Assembly: GCA_910577655.1 (NCBI GenBank)
Contig: CAJTOW010000002.1
Span: 1 to 64,000 of the forward strand
Reading direction: 5' to 3'
Length of the DNA: 64,000 nucleotides
DNA from: an uncultured Lachnospiraceae bacterium
GTDB lineage: Bacteria; Bacillota; Clostridia; Lachnospirales; Lachnospiraceae
Part shown: in pieces, positions 9,361 to 18,280 of the stretch
Numbering within the stretch: the stretch's first letter is position 1
Layout of the letters: every line of letters starts with the position of its first letter
The notes under the pieces: generated by a model
Databases searched by the model: none
The model's input: the letters and a program-made list of their open reading frames with translations, nothing else
What the model was told of the DNA's origin: nothing
Program-made: the position numbers and the translations under genes

Positions 9361-9389
9361 GGTGCCAGGCCGGATGCCTGAAGCGCACC
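9361..9389 (+). other. Hairpin between the TIGR02530-like gene and flgE
   Basis: GGTGC (9361-9365) pairs with GCACC (9385-9389); CAGGC (9366-9370) pairs with GCCTG (9376-9380) around CGGAT. No U run follows. It is one of several similar stem-loops inside the operon. Confidence 0.5.
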
Positions 9390-9422
9390 GGCCGGGGAAC
9401 AGCAGAAAGGATATCAGGAAAT

Positions 9423-10364
9423 ATGTTAAGAGCAATGGACTCAGCAGTTGCAGGACTGCGCGCACATCAGAATAAACTGGATGTAATCGGACATAATATT
9501 GCAAACGTTAATACCTTTGGTTTCAAATCCCAGATCTATAGCTTCCAGGAAGCTATGTACCAGACTACCAGTGCTTCTACCAGTGGCACCACTTCAGCGG
9601 GTGGTACCAACGCAGCCCAGTTTGGTTATGGTGCTTTGATGGGAACGATTGCCACTGATATGACCGCATCTACTCCTACTTATATGGGCGGGTTGAACGC
9701 AAGTATCAATGGTGAGGGATTTTTTATCACATACACGTCAAAGATCTCAGGCGGCGTAGCTCCGGCAGATATGAAAAAAACGGATTTTGATTATACACGT
9801 GTAGGCCAGTTCAAGCTTGACAGCAACGGCTATCTTGTGGATGGTAACGGTAGATTTGTGTATGGTTTCAGACCTGATAAAGTACAGGATCCGACGAAAT
9901 TTGAGGGGAATCTTGTGCCACTGAGGGCACCAAAAGATTTGTCGGGTTTTTCGGACTCGGTTAGTACGTCTACAAGTAAAGAGGCTCTCGAGCTTACCAA
10001 TGTACAGGTGAACAAACTGGGCGAGATTACCGCAGTTACAAAATCTGACAATCAAGCCTTGGATGGCAAGACGGTTTCCCTCGGAAAACTGGCAATTGCT
10101 ACTTTCCAGAACCCGGAAGGTTTGACAAAGAAAGGGCAGTATTACTACGGAGCAACGGAGAGCGATAATACAGGTGCTTTTTCGGCTACCATCCCCGGCG
10201 GTTCCACCTCCGACCTGATGGCTGGATACTTAGAGGCCTCCAACGTAGACCTGGCCACCGAGTTCTCCAACATGATCACCACCCAGAGAGGCTTCCAGGC
10301 CAACTCCAAGATGATCACGGTCAGTGATGAAATATTAAATGAGCTTGTAAATATGAAGCGTTAA
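9423..10364 (+). CDS. flgE: Flagellar hook protein FlgE
   Basis: A 313-residue hook subunit. The N-terminal rod/hook signature HQNKLDVIGHNIANVNTFGFKS is near residues 16-37, and the C-terminal helix (MAGYLEASNVDLATEFSNMITTQRGFQANSK, then SDEILNELVNMKR) is the canonical FlgE/FlgG end that folds back on the N-terminus. It is short for FlgE because the surface domain is small. The central part (about 9720-10160) uses more AT-rich and rarer codons than the conserved ends, a sign of a variable, possibly exchanged, surface domain. Confidence 0.94.
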   Translation: MLRAMDSAVAGLRAHQNKLDVIGHNIANVNTFGFKSQIYSFQEAMYQTTSASTSGTTSAGGTNAAQFGYGALMGTIATDMTASTPTYMGGLNASINGEGFFITYTSKISGGVAPADMKKTDFDYTRVGQFKLDSNGYLVDGNGRFVYGFRPDKVQDPTKFEGNLVPLRAPKDLSGFSDSVSTSTSKEALELTNVQVNKLGEITAVTKSDNQALDGKTVSLGKLAIATFQNPEGLTKKGQYYYGATESDNTGAFSATIPGGSTSDLMAGYLEASNVDLATEFSNMITTQRGFQANSKMITVSDEILNELVNMKR

Positions 10365-10434
10365 TGATATGATGATAAAGTTGAGTTAGCCTGAACGGTT
10401 ACAGCCAGAATCAATATTGATAGAACAGCAGACC

Positions 10435-10464
10435 ATCCTCCCGCCCATTGCTGGGCGAGAGGAT
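10435..10464 (+). other. Hairpin between flgE and flbD
   Basis: ATCCTC (10435-10440) pairs with GAGGAT (10459-10464); after a C.A mismatch CGCCC pairs with GGGCG around ATTGCT. The outer stem, C.A mismatch and inner GC stem copy the design of the hairpin at 6819-6848. No terminator-like U tract. Confidence 0.55.
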
Positions 10465-10500
10465 ATCAGGACAAGGCAATATAGGGAGAAGGCATAGATT

Positions 10501-10701
10501 ATGATCGAACTCACACGTTTGAATGGCGAAGTTATCTACTTAAATTACTTCCAGATCCAGTTTTTAGAGAGGATTCCTGAGACAAAAGTCAAAATGGTGA
10601 ACGGTGATTACTATCTGGTCAAGAATACGGTGGAAGACATTCAGCAGAAGGTAGCAGATTTTTTTCATCGTGCTGTTGCTTTTGAGACGAAAGTTATGTA
10701 A
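10501..10701 (+). CDS. swrD: FlbD/SwrD family flagellar protein
   Basis: A 66-residue protein matching the FlbD family: MIELTRLNGEVIYLN at the start, then ERIPETKVKMVNGDYYLVKNTVEDI. In Bacillus subtilis the equivalent small gene, swrD, lies between the hook gene and fliL and raises motor power. Here it sits right before motA-motB, which fits a stator-related role. The following 238 bases (10702-10939) hold no convincing gene. Confidence 0.85.
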   Translation: MIELTRLNGEVIYLNYFQIQFLERIPETKVKMVNGDYYLVKNTVEDIQQKVADFFHRAVAFETKVM

Positions 10702-10939
10702 AATAGCAGTATCTGTCCGGCGGACGGTGCATTCACGCGCTGACCTCAAGGCAAACTTTGGAACAGCAGACAGGATCCCAGAGCAGGAAGCGGTTTTGGA
10801 TGGATTCTGGCATGCGACTGTGGAAGTGCCGGACAGCTGCAGATAGCAGGGAGTGTAACATTCAGCGCAGTGGTGTTTATGAACAGATGCCGCCTGAACA
10901 GTTACCTAAGGAGTGTTACGATACAGGAGGCACATTGAG

Positions 10940-11746
10940 ATGGATTTGACAACAATCATCGGAATAGCGCTGGGCGCGGTTTTGATAGTAAATGGTATAG
11001 GAGTAGCGAAGCTTGGAAACTTCTGGGATCCGCCCAGCGTGCTGATCGTTATTGGCGGAACCCTTGCAGCAGTTATCGCCAGCTATCCCCTGGGGATCTT
11101 AAAGGATATCCCCAAACATTTTATGGTTCTGCTCCGTGGGAAACAGTACAATGTTCCCAAGCTTGTAGACCAGCTTGTAGATCTGGCTATGGTTGCAAGG
11201 CAGAATGGTCTTCTGGCCCTGGAGGAAAAGGCCGAGGAGATCAAGGATCCTTTTTTTAAGCAGAGCCTTCTGATGATTGTCGATGCTAATGATCCGGATC
11301 GTGTGCGTTCGATTCTGGAGAGGGAACTGGAGAATATGATGACCCGTCACGACCAGGCAGCCGGACTTTACGAGAAGGCATCGGCTTACGCGCCGGCCTT
11401 CGGTATGGTAGGTACCCTGGTAGGTCTGATCAACATGCTGAAGGGCATGGACTTAGGTGACAGCAGCGGTGCATCTTCTCTTGGTCAGGATATGGGTGTG
11501 GCTCTGATCACAACCTTCTACGGAAGTGCATTTTCCAATCTGCTCTGTCATCCGATTGCCAAGAAGCTCAGGATCCGTCAGGACGAGGAGGAGCTTTACT
11601 GTTCCACCATTGTGGAAGGCATTATTGCTATACAGGCTGGTGAGAATCCCAAGTATTTAAGAGAGCATCTGCTTGCATCCCTGAAACAGTCCCAGCAGAA
11701 GAAACTGTTGTCCAAGGCCAATGCGGCAGGGGGTGGAGAGAAATGA
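10940..11746 (+). CDS. motA: Flagellar stator protein MotA
   Basis: A 268-residue ion-channel subunit with four membrane helices (about residues 4-22, 30-50, 147-167 and 180-200). The cytoplasmic loop between helices 2 and 3 carries the conserved charged residues that touch FliG (ERELENMMTRHDQAAGLYEKAS, with R then E). PAFGMVGTLVGLINML is the family motif. The ATG at 10940 has AGGAGG nine bases upstream. It overlaps motB by four bases (ATGA). Confidence 0.95.
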   Translation: MDLTTIIGIALGAVLIVNGIGVAKLGNFWDPPSVLIVIGGTLAAVIASYPLGILKDIPKHFMVLLRGKQYNVPKLVDQLVDLAMVARQNGLLALEEKAEEIKDPFFKQSLLMIVDANDPDRVRSILERELENMMTRHDQAAGLYEKASAYAPAFGMVGTLVGLINMLKGMDLGDSSGASSLGQDMGVALITTFYGSAFSNLLCHPIAKKLRIRQDEEELYCSTIVEGIIAIQAGENPKYLREHLLASLKQSQQKKLLSKANAAGGGEK

Positions 11747-12747
11747 AAAAGAACCGTCCGACAGACGGCGGCGGCAACTGGATGGATACATATGGCGACA
11801 TGGTTACACTGCTTCTCTGCTTCTTTGTTATGCTTTACTCCATGTCCAGCTTGAACCAGCAGAAGTGGGAAGTATTTGTGCGCAGTATTTATCCGGCTTC
11901 CAACACCAAGATTCAGGAGGATCTTACAGTCAATGGTGTCGTGGTGGACGATTCCGAGGAGGCAATGAATGCCCAGGGAACGCCTGATATCCCGGAGACA
12001 GAAGCGGAGATCGATATGGATACCTTGTATCTGACCATCGCAGAGGTCATGAATGAGATGGGGATTGACGGAGTTACTATTTCCAGGGGTGAGGACTATA
12101 CCTTTATCGTGTTTCAGGATAAGACCTTCTTTGACGGAGACAGTTCTGTCCTGACCGACATGGGCAAACAGACCCTGGATGTATTCTGTGAAGCTATTTC
12201 TCCGGCAGATGAGCTTCTTGAGCAGGTCAATATCATGGCTCATACAGCCCAGGGAGATCCCGACCGGCCCAACAATCCCAGGACAGACCGTATGCTTTCC
12301 GCTATGCGTGCCGCTGAGGTGTGCATCTATGTCCAGACAAAGGAAGCCATTGACGCATCCAAGCTGGTGAATATCAGCTACGGCCAGTTCCGTCCGGTAG
12401 CGGACAATGGCACCCGTGAAGGCAGGGCAAAGAACCGCCGTGTGGAGATTCTTCTGGTGGATGAGGGTGCCAATGTACGTTCCATGAACGAGTATTATGA
12501 GGAGTATACCAGTGGTGTTAATGCAGAAACTACAGTTGTTACCGATGGGCAGCCAGCCAATACGGAACACGGTTTTGCACCTGCGGACTCTTCTTCCGAC
12601 CAGGCCATCGAGCAGGACGGTGCGTCAAGTCTGATGACGCCCAGGCCAGAAGATGGTGCTGACGTTCCGCCTGAGGCGGAGGCGGCAGCGGCCGTGACAC
12701 CGGCTCCGGAACCGGAACCAGAACCAGATATCATCCCGGTTCAATAA
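11743..12747 (+). CDS. motB: Flagellar stator protein MotB
   Basis: A 334-residue peptidoglycan-anchored stator subunit. One membrane helix near residues 16-38 contains the proton-carrying Asp in DTYGDMVTLLLCFFVMLYS. The OmpA-like domain (about 125-245) has RTDRMLSAMRAAEV and KNRRVEI, the residues that bind cell wall. The last 85 residues are Pro/Ala/Glu-rich and probably disordered. Neighbours are motA and fliM; fliL, often found here, is absent. Confidence 0.94.
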   Translation: MKKNRPTDGGGNWMDTYGDMVTLLLCFFVMLYSMSSLNQQKWEVFVRSIYPASNTKIQEDLTVNGVVVDDSEEAMNAQGTPDIPETEAEIDMDTLYLTIAEVMNEMGIDGVTISRGEDYTFIVFQDKTFFDGDSSVLTDMGKQTLDVFCEAISPADELLEQVNIMAHTAQGDPDRPNNPRTDRMLSAMRAAEVCIYVQTKEAIDASKLVNISYGQFRPVADNGTREGRAKNRRVEILLVDEGANVRSMNEYYEEYTSGVNAETTVVTDGQPANTEHGFAPADSSSDQAIEQDGASSLMTPRPEDGADVPPEAEAAAAVTPAPEPEPEPDIIPVQ

Positions 12748-12788
12748 GGAATGGTGTCAGAATATTATAGAAAAGGTGGCTTAAAGCA

Positions 12789-13877
12789 ATGGCAGATGTA
12801 TTATCCCAAAGTCAGATAGATGCGCTTTTAAAGTCCATGCAGAACAGTGAGCCCGAGCCAGCAGCAGCAGAGACAAAGGTAGTGGAGCATAAACCAGAGC
12901 CGGAGCAGACCAAGTACAGCCGGTATGATTTCTACAGCCCCAGGAAATTCACCAAAGAGAAGATGAAGATCCTGAGCAGCGTGTTTGAAAACTATGCCAG
13001 GATTATTACGTCCCAGGTCAATGGTCTTTTCCGTGTCATGACAGATATTACTGTGATGGAGGTACAGGAGCGCCGGTATTATGAATATGTGAATGCTTTC
13101 CATGAGAACGACTGCATGACGCTGATTGATGCCACTGTGCCGGAGAAGGGAAAGAACAATGTTCCCCTCATGATGTTTATCACTCCCGGGCTGGTCATTA
13201 CATTGATCAACCGGATGCTGGGCGGCGGGGAAGATGTGGTAAAGGTAGATTCTGATTACCGTTACTCCGATGTAGAGGTCGCTTTATACCGGAGAATCGT
13301 GGACTATTTTACAGCAGCCCTGAAGGATGGCTTTTCCAATTATATCAATATTGAGTTTAAGGTGCAGAGAGTTGAAGAGAACCCTACTATGGTTCAGGAG
13401 CTTGGCCTTGATGAGACCGTGGCTATCATCCATCTGAATGTGGATCTGGCAGGTCTCGCCGTGGAGAAGGTCCGGATCTGTATGCCGGGTACGCTTCTTG
13501 AATTTATATTCCAGATGATTGACAGCCGTAAGCATATTGCCAGAGGCTTTGCTTACGAGGACAATAAGGAGATCATCATGGACAACATCCGTCATACCCT
13601 GCTTCCGGTTACCGGCCAGCTGGGGACGGTGGAGCTTGATCTGAGCGATATTTATCATCTGAAGGTAGGTGACGTCATCGATCTGAACAAACCCAGGAAC
13701 AGCAGCGTCAAGCTGTTCGTGGGAAGACAGCCATGGTTCACCGGTCAGATGGGGGTATATAAGAAAAACATGGCAATCCGCATCGAAGAGAGAACTTATG
13801 AGGTGGAGGACCCAGAGGATGCTGGAGAGGAAGAAGGAGAATTTGAACCAGCATATTATGCCCCGGACGAGGAATGA
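12789..13877 (+). CDS. fliM: Flagellar motor switch protein FliM
   Basis: A 362-residue C-ring protein that receives the CheY-P signal. The N-terminal docking peptide VLSQSQIDALL (residues 4-14) is the classic CheY-binding motif. The CheC-like middle domain (about 60-240) includes LITLINRMLGGGEDV-type sequence, and the C-terminal SpoA domain lies at about 270-340. It continues beyond the SpoA domain with an acidic tail. AAAGGTGG ribosome site before the ATG. Confidence 0.96.
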   Translation: MADVLSQSQIDALLKSMQNSEPEPAAAETKVVEHKPEPEQTKYSRYDFYSPRKFTKEKMKILSSVFENYARIITSQVNGLFRVMTDITVMEVQERRYYEYVNAFHENDCMTLIDATVPEKGKNNVPLMMFITPGLVITLINRMLGGGEDVVKVDSDYRYSDVEVALYRRIVDYFTAALKDGFSNYINIEFKVQRVEENPTMVQELGLDETVAIIHLNVDLAGLAVEKVRICMPGTLLEFIFQMIDSRKHIARGFAYEDNKEIIMDNIRHTLLPVTGQLGTVELDLSDIYHLKVGDVIDLNKPRNSSVKLFVGRQPWFTGQMGVYKKNMAIRIEERTYEVEDPEDAGEEEGEFEPAYYAPDEE

Positions 13878-13943
13878 CCAGGCTGCTTGTTAGTCTGAGC
13901 AGGTTTTACATAGAGAAATTTATAAAAAGAGAGGAAATAAAAA

Positions 13944-14306
13944 ATGGCAAAGATTATGTTGGTAGATGATGCGGCATTTATGCGGATGATGATTAAGAAG
14001 GCGCTGACCGCCAGCGGGTATGATGATTTTGTGGAAGCCCAGGACGGCGCTGAGGCTGTACAGAAGTACGGCGAAGAGAAGCCGGATATGGTTATCATGG
14101 ATATCACCATGCCCAACATGGACGGCCTCCAGGCGTTGAAGAAGATCAAAGAGGCAGATGCAGGTGCAAAGGTAGTTATGTGTACCGCTATGGGCCAGGA
14201 GAGTATGGTTGTGGACGCGATCAAGTCCGGCGCGAGAGACTTTATAGTAAAGCCCTTCAATGCCGACAGAATCGTCCAGACTGTCAACGCTGTGCTGGGG
14301 AAATAA
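13944..14306 (+). CDS. cheY: Chemotaxis response regulator CheY
   Basis: A 120-residue single receiver domain. The acidic pocket (VDDA near residues 7-10), the phospho-acceptor Asp in VIMDITMPNMDG (near 54), the Thr in CTAMGQ and the Lys in VKPF are all present. It signals to FliM/FliY. It lies directly downstream of fliM and upstream of flgC and fliY. The kinase cheA is not in this window. Confidence 0.96.
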   Translation: MAKIMLVDDAAFMRMMIKKALTASGYDDFVEAQDGAEAVQKYGEEKPDMVIMDITMPNMDGLQALKKIKEADAGAKVVMCTAMGQESMVVDAIKSGARDFIVKPFNADRIVQTVNAVLGK

Positions 14307-14324
14307 CAGCCGGGAGGAGTTAAG

Positions 14325-14783
14325 ATGGCATTTTTGAGTTCTTTTGATATTTGTGCATCCGGACTGAGCGCCCAGAGACTCAGAATGGATATTGCCGCGG
14401 AAAATATCGCTAATATTGACACGACCCGCACCCAGGGCGGAACCTCGTACCGGAGAAAGGATGTAGTCTTCGAAAGCTTCGGCTCCAGCTCTTTCCGTGA
14501 GGCGTTGCGGAACGCTTCCAGGGGACGCGGCTACACCAGCATTGCCCCGGGCGGGAAAGGCGTGAGGGTTGCTGACATTATCGAAGATGACAGGGAGATG
14601 AAGCGGGTTTACAATCCGGAGCATCCGGATGCGGACGAGGAAGGGTATGTGACTCTTCCAAATGTGGACTTGCTGAAGGAAACGGTGGACAGTATGTCCG
14701 CGACCAGGTCTTATGAGGCTAATATTACGGCCTTTAACGCGATGAAGCTGATGGCCCAGAGAGCATTGGATATCGGGAAATAA
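14325..14783 (+). CDS. flgC: Flagellar basal-body rod protein FlgC
   Basis: A 152-residue rod protein. SAQRLRMDIAAENIANIDTTRT (about residues 15-36) is the rod signature, and YVTLPNVDLLKETVDSM plus YEANITAFNAMKLM at the end are characteristic of FlgC. It normally follows flgB in one transcript; here it is inserted between cheY and fliY, 13.4 kb from flgB. The ribosome site is GGGAGGAG. Confidence 0.95.
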   Translation: MAFLSSFDICASGLSAQRLRMDIAAENIANIDTTRTQGGTSYRRKDVVFESFGSSSFREALRNASRGRGYTSIAPGGKGVRVADIIEDDREMKRVYNPEHPDADEEGYVTLPNVDLLKETVDSMSATRSYEANITAFNAMKLMAQRALDIGK

Positions 14784-14807
14784 CGCATAACAAAAGGAGA
14801 TTAGAAA

Positions 14808-16178
14808 ATGGGTGCTAACAGCTTTAATGAAATGGAAATAGACGCCATTGGCGAGATTATGAATATAAGCCTTGGCGCTTCGGCGACAGCGGTTTCCACA
14901 ATGCTGGGCACAGCGGTAAATATTACCACACCTGTTGTCAGAATCCTCACCGGTGACGAGTTTGAGTATAAGAAGCTGGAACCGGCCGTAGGAGTAGAAA
15001 TCGCTTATGTCAGAGGCCTGGACGGACGCAATGTCATGATGTTCAGCCGCAATGATGTCCGCATCATTGTGGGCATGATGATGGGGGAGGAGATCCCGCC
15101 GGATGTCTTTGAACTGGATGAGATGAACCGGAGTGCCATCTGTGAGGTCATGAACCAGATGATGGGGTCCTCGGCTACCGCCTTGTCTGAGTTTTTAGGG
15201 ATGCCGGTGGATATTTCCACACCGGTTTCCTTTGAAGTACAGAGTGAAGAAGTTTTCAAGGAGAAATATTTCCCTGGAAACTGCAGTATGGTTGTTGTCC
15301 GATTCTCGCTGGAGATTGAAGGACAGCTAAAAAGTGAATTTTTCAATATTCTGACAGAACCGCTGGTGAAGCGTCTGCTGGAACCTTTCCAGGTATCCAT
15401 GTCAGCAGAGGAAGCGGCGCCAGAACCGGCACCGGCTCCCGCCCAGCCTGCTCCGTCAGCGCCGGCACCGGAACCAGTCACAGAGGCTTCCGGCCCGCAG
15501 ATGGTTATGTCCCAGGCAGATATCGAAGCGCTGATGAAGTCTGCCCAGACAGAAGCACCTGCTCCTGCCCCGGAGCCGTCCGGCGCCATGATGTCCCAGG
15601 CAGAGATCGAGGCGATGATGCAGGCATCCCAGCCAGCGCAGCCGGCTCCTGCGGCACCCCAGCCGGTTCCCCAGGCAGCAGCACCCCAGGCAGCAGCTCC
15701 CCAGGCAGGCCAGATGCCCTATCCGGTTTACCAGTCAGCTCCCGATCCCCTTATGCTACAGCTTCTCAATCAGATGCAGCAGTCACAGATGCAGATGATG
15801 GAGATGATGAACAGCATGAAGGAGAAGTCCAGGGAGTCCCAGAGGAGTTCCGAGCCCTCACTGATCCGTCCCATGAGCGCCCCGATGCTGGAGGAGCAGG
15901 ATGGAGACGGAGTGGAGAACAAGACCAATCAGGAGATGCTGATGAAGGTTCCGCTGGAGATTTCCGTGGAGATCGGGCGGACCAAGAAGCTGGTGAAGGA
16001 TATTCTGGAATTTACCCAGGGTTCCCTCGTTGTGCTTGAGAAGATGGCCGGTGAACAGGCAGATCTGTATGTGAATGGACAGTGTATTGCCAAGGGCGAT
16101 ATCGTAGTCGTGGAAGACAACTTTGGTATCCGTATTACGGAGATTGTTACCAGAAATCTGATTCCGGAGAGTCTGTAA
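14808..16178 (+). CDS. fliY: Flagellar switch phosphatase FliY (CheC-FliN fusion)
   Basis: A 456-residue C-ring protein combining a CheC-type CheY-P phosphatase and FliN. Two phosphatase sites are intact: E16/N19 (DAIGEIMNISLG) and E113/N116 (SAICEVMNQMMG). The C-terminal SpoA/FliN domain is at about 380-456. The 170-residue linker is Pro/Ala/Gln-rich and carries two copies of a FliM-like CheY-docking peptide: VMSQADIEALM (near 230) and MMSQAEIEAMM (near 262). In Bacillus FliY a single such peptide is at the N-terminus; here the N-terminus starts directly with the phosphatase domain. The stop overlaps the fliO start (TAATG). Confidence 0.93.
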   Translation: MGANSFNEMEIDAIGEIMNISLGASATAVSTMLGTAVNITTPVVRILTGDEFEYKKLEPAVGVEIAYVRGLDGRNVMMFSRNDVRIIVGMMMGEEIPPDVFELDEMNRSAICEVMNQMMGSSATALSEFLGMPVDISTPVSFEVQSEEVFKEKYFPGNCSMVVVRFSLEIEGQLKSEFFNILTEPLVKRLLEPFQVSMSAEEAAPEPAPAPAQPAPSAPAPEPVTEASGPQMVMSQADIEALMKSAQTEAPAPAPEPSGAMMSQAEIEAMMQASQPAQPAPAAPQPVPQAAAPQAAAPQAGQMPYPVYQSAPDPLMLQLLNQMQQSQMQMMEMMNSMKEKSRESQRSSEPSLIRPMSAPMLEEQDGDGVENKTNQEMLMKVPLEISVEIGRTKKLVKDILEFTQGSLVVLEKMAGEQADLYVNGQCIAKGDIVVVEDNFGIRITEIVTRNLIPESL

Positions 16179-16537
16179 TGTATGATGTGATTTCGCTGGC
16201 AGGTGCATTGCTGGCAGTGGTCTTTGTGCTTCTGCTGGCTTACTGTTTCAGTCGCGCTTTGGGGAAGACCTGGATACACAGCTCCAGGGGCAATACGATC
16301 CAGATTGCCGGACAGCTCCAGATCGGAGCGGACAGACATCTGCTTCTAGTCAGACTGGCTGACCGCAATTTCCTGATCGGGTCCAGTCCGGCGGGTGTCC
16401 AGCTCCTGGCTGAGATCGAAGGAGAACTGCCGGAGGATACACAGACAGCGGAAAGGTCTGTAGACCGAACCTTTGCGGATCTGCTGCGGACATATGCATC
16501 TTCCCGCAGGACGAAAAAGGAGAAAGACCATGAATGA
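16178..16537 (+). CDS. fliO: Flagellar biosynthesis protein FliO
   Basis: A 119-residue protein with one N-terminal membrane helix (ISLAGALLAVVFVLLLAYCF) and a small cytoplasmic domain (IQIAGQLQIGADRHLLLVRLADRNFLIGSSPAGVQLL) matching FliO/FliZ. FliO helps assemble the FliP export-gate ring. The ATG at 16178 shares a base with the fliY stop and the gene overlaps fliP by 8 bases, which supports this start over the longer open frame beginning at 16082. Confidence 0.9.
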   Translation: MYDVISLAGALLAVVFVLLLAYCFSRALGKTWIHSSRGNTIQIAGQLQIGADRHLLLVRLADRNFLIGSSPAGVQLLAEIEGELPEDTQTAERSVDRTFADLLRTYASSRRTKKEKDHE

Positions 16538-17186
16538 ACTTCTGACAGGTCTTAATGGCGGCAATGTGCCGGCCATGGACATGGTGATCGCACTGACGCT
16601 GGCGGCGCTTCTGCCGTCGATTGTGGTGATGATGACCTCCTTTACCAGGATCATCATCATCCTGTCATTCACCAGGAATGCTATGGGTGTCCAGCAGACA
16701 CCGCCTGCTATGGTTCTGACCGGGATTTCCCTGTTCCTTACTTTATATATCATGAGTCCAGTGCTTAGTGAGATCCAGACCAGCGCTTATGATCCTTATG
16801 TGCGGGGAGAGATTACCCAGCTGGAAGCCGTGAGCAGGCTGGAAGACCCCATGAAGCGGTTCATGCTTCGCAACACGGAGAAAGCGACTCTGGATCATTT
16901 TGTGGAGATGTCAGGCACCGAGATACAGGAAAATGTGGAGGATTATCCCCTGACTGTGGTGACTCCTGCTTTCATGACCTCGGAACTTAAGAAAGGCTTC
17001 ATGGCGGGATTTCTGATCTATCTTCCGTTCCTGCTGATTGATGTGGTGGTGGCCACGACCCTGATGTCCATGGGTATGGTAATGCTGCCGCCGACCATGA
17101 TTGCGCTGCCGTTTAAGCTGCTCTTGTTTGTGACGGTAGATGGATGGGAGCTTCTGTTCTCTGCCATCATTGCCAATTTCCGGTAG
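16530..17186 (+). CDS. fliP: Flagellar export gate protein FliP
   Basis: A 218-residue membrane protein of the type III export gate. Conserved stretches include TSFTRIIIILSFTRNAMGVQQTPP (about residues 36-59) and PAFMTSELKKGFMAGFLIYLPFLLIDVVVA. It has four membrane helices. The ATG at 16530 overlaps fliO; this product has little N-terminal extension before the first conserved helix. Confidence 0.96.
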   Translation: MNELLTGLNGGNVPAMDMVIALTLAALLPSIVVMMTSFTRIIIILSFTRNAMGVQQTPPAMVLTGISLFLTLYIMSPVLSEIQTSAYDPYVRGEITQLEAVSRLEDPMKRFMLRNTEKATLDHFVEMSGTEIQENVEDYPLTVVTPAFMTSELKKGFMAGFLIYLPFLLIDVVVATTLMSMGMVMLPPTMIALPFKLLLFVTVDGWELLFSAIIANFR

Positions 17187-17244
17187 CAGAGCCGGACAGA
17201 AGAGAGGATGCCGCTTGATGACTATGGCCTGACAGGAGGTAGCT

Positions 17245-17508
17245 ATGAGCAATTTAGAGGTACTTGATATATTATACCGGGCATTCCAGCTGGCTTTGAG
17301 GCTGGCGATGCCTTTTCTGCTTACTAGTATGATCGTAGGTGTTGTCATTGCCATATTCCAGGCAGCCACCCAGATCAATGAGCAGACGCTGACCTTTGTG
17401 CCCAAGCTTCTGGCGATACTCGTTATGATGGGCGTGCTGGGGAGTTCCATGCTGGTGACGCTTCAGGAGTTTTTCCGTTCCATGCTTTCCATTGTAGCCG
17501 GGAGTTAG
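17245..17508 (+). CDS. fliQ: Flagellar export gate protein FliQ
   Basis: An 87-residue protein with two membrane helices. VGVVIAIFQAATQINEQTLTFVPKL (about residues 32-56) is the FliQ signature. It lies between fliP and fliR with which it forms the export gate. GACAGGAGGTAG precedes the ATG. Confidence 0.95.
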   Translation: MSNLEVLDILYRAFQLALRLAMPFLLTSMIVGVVIAIFQAATQINEQTLTFVPKLLAILVMMGVLGSSMLVTLQEFFRSMLSIVAGS

Positions 17509-17513
17509 GATAG

Positions 17514-18266
17514 ATGCTGATACTGTTTTCCCTGATTTTGATGCGTATGAGCGGGGCTATTGCCCTGAACCCCTTATTCAGACAGACCAGTCTGCCGAGA
17601 AATATAAGGGCGGCCTTTATCATGACTCTCTCGGTCATGCTTTATGTAAGCTATAGCGGGAGTCTGGTTCATGAACCCGCCAGTATTCTGGAGTTTGCGG
17701 TTATGCTGGTGATGGAGCTGTTCTTCGGAGCGACTCTGGGTTTTGCCATGGAGCTGTCTTTTTTCGCAGTACGGTATGGAGCGTCACTGATGGACGCAGT
17801 TATGGGGCTCAATATGGCCCAGGTCTATGATCCGATTAACGGCAGTCAGATGACCATTACAGCCGGTTTGTACAATGCGTTTCTGTTCCTGGTTTTCATC
17901 GCCACCAATGGTCATATGCGGCTGATCAGTATTTATTACGGTTCCGCGGCTCTGGTGCCTTTTGGGACAGTCAGTTTCCGGCCAGAGCTTGCCCTGGCTG
18001 TGATTGATATGTTTTACAATGGGATTCTTATGGGAGTTCAGATCGCCTTCCCCATCATAGCCATGGAGATGGTGGCGGAGACAGCCGTGGGGATCCTGAT
18101 GCGGATGATTCCGCAGATTAATGTGTTTTCAATCAATTTTCAGATGAAAATTATCGTGGGGCTCTCCATGCTTTTGATGCTGTTCAGCCCCATGTCCGAT
18201 AAATTGTATACAGTTTTAAACAACATGTACCAGTCCATGGAGCGGCTGGTGATGCTGATGAGATGA
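17514..18266 (+). CDS. fliR: Flagellar export gate protein FliR
   Basis: A 250-residue membrane protein of the export gate with about six hydrophobic segments. FliR features include the R-M-S-G-A motif near the N-terminus and GLNMAQVYDPINGSQMTITAGLYN (about residues 98-121). It follows fliQ after 5 bases and precedes flhB; FliR and FlhB are direct partners. Confidence 0.95.
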   Translation: MLILFSLILMRMSGAIALNPLFRQTSLPRNIRAAFIMTLSVMLYVSYSGSLVHEPASILEFAVMLVMELFFGATLGFAMELSFFAVRYGASLMDAVMGLNMAQVYDPINGSQMTITAGLYNAFLFLVFIATNGHMRLISIYYGSAALVPFGTVSFRPELALAVIDMFYNGILMGVQIAFPIIAMEMVAETAVGILMRMIPQINVFSINFQMKIIVGLSMLLMLFSPMSDKLYTVLNNMYQSMERLVMLMR

Positions 18267-18280
18267 GCGGGTGAAGGGTA

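Noticed and set aside
10758..10949. 63-residue open frame between flbD and motA
   Set aside because: No good ribosome site, no recognisable sequence, and it runs into the motA start region.
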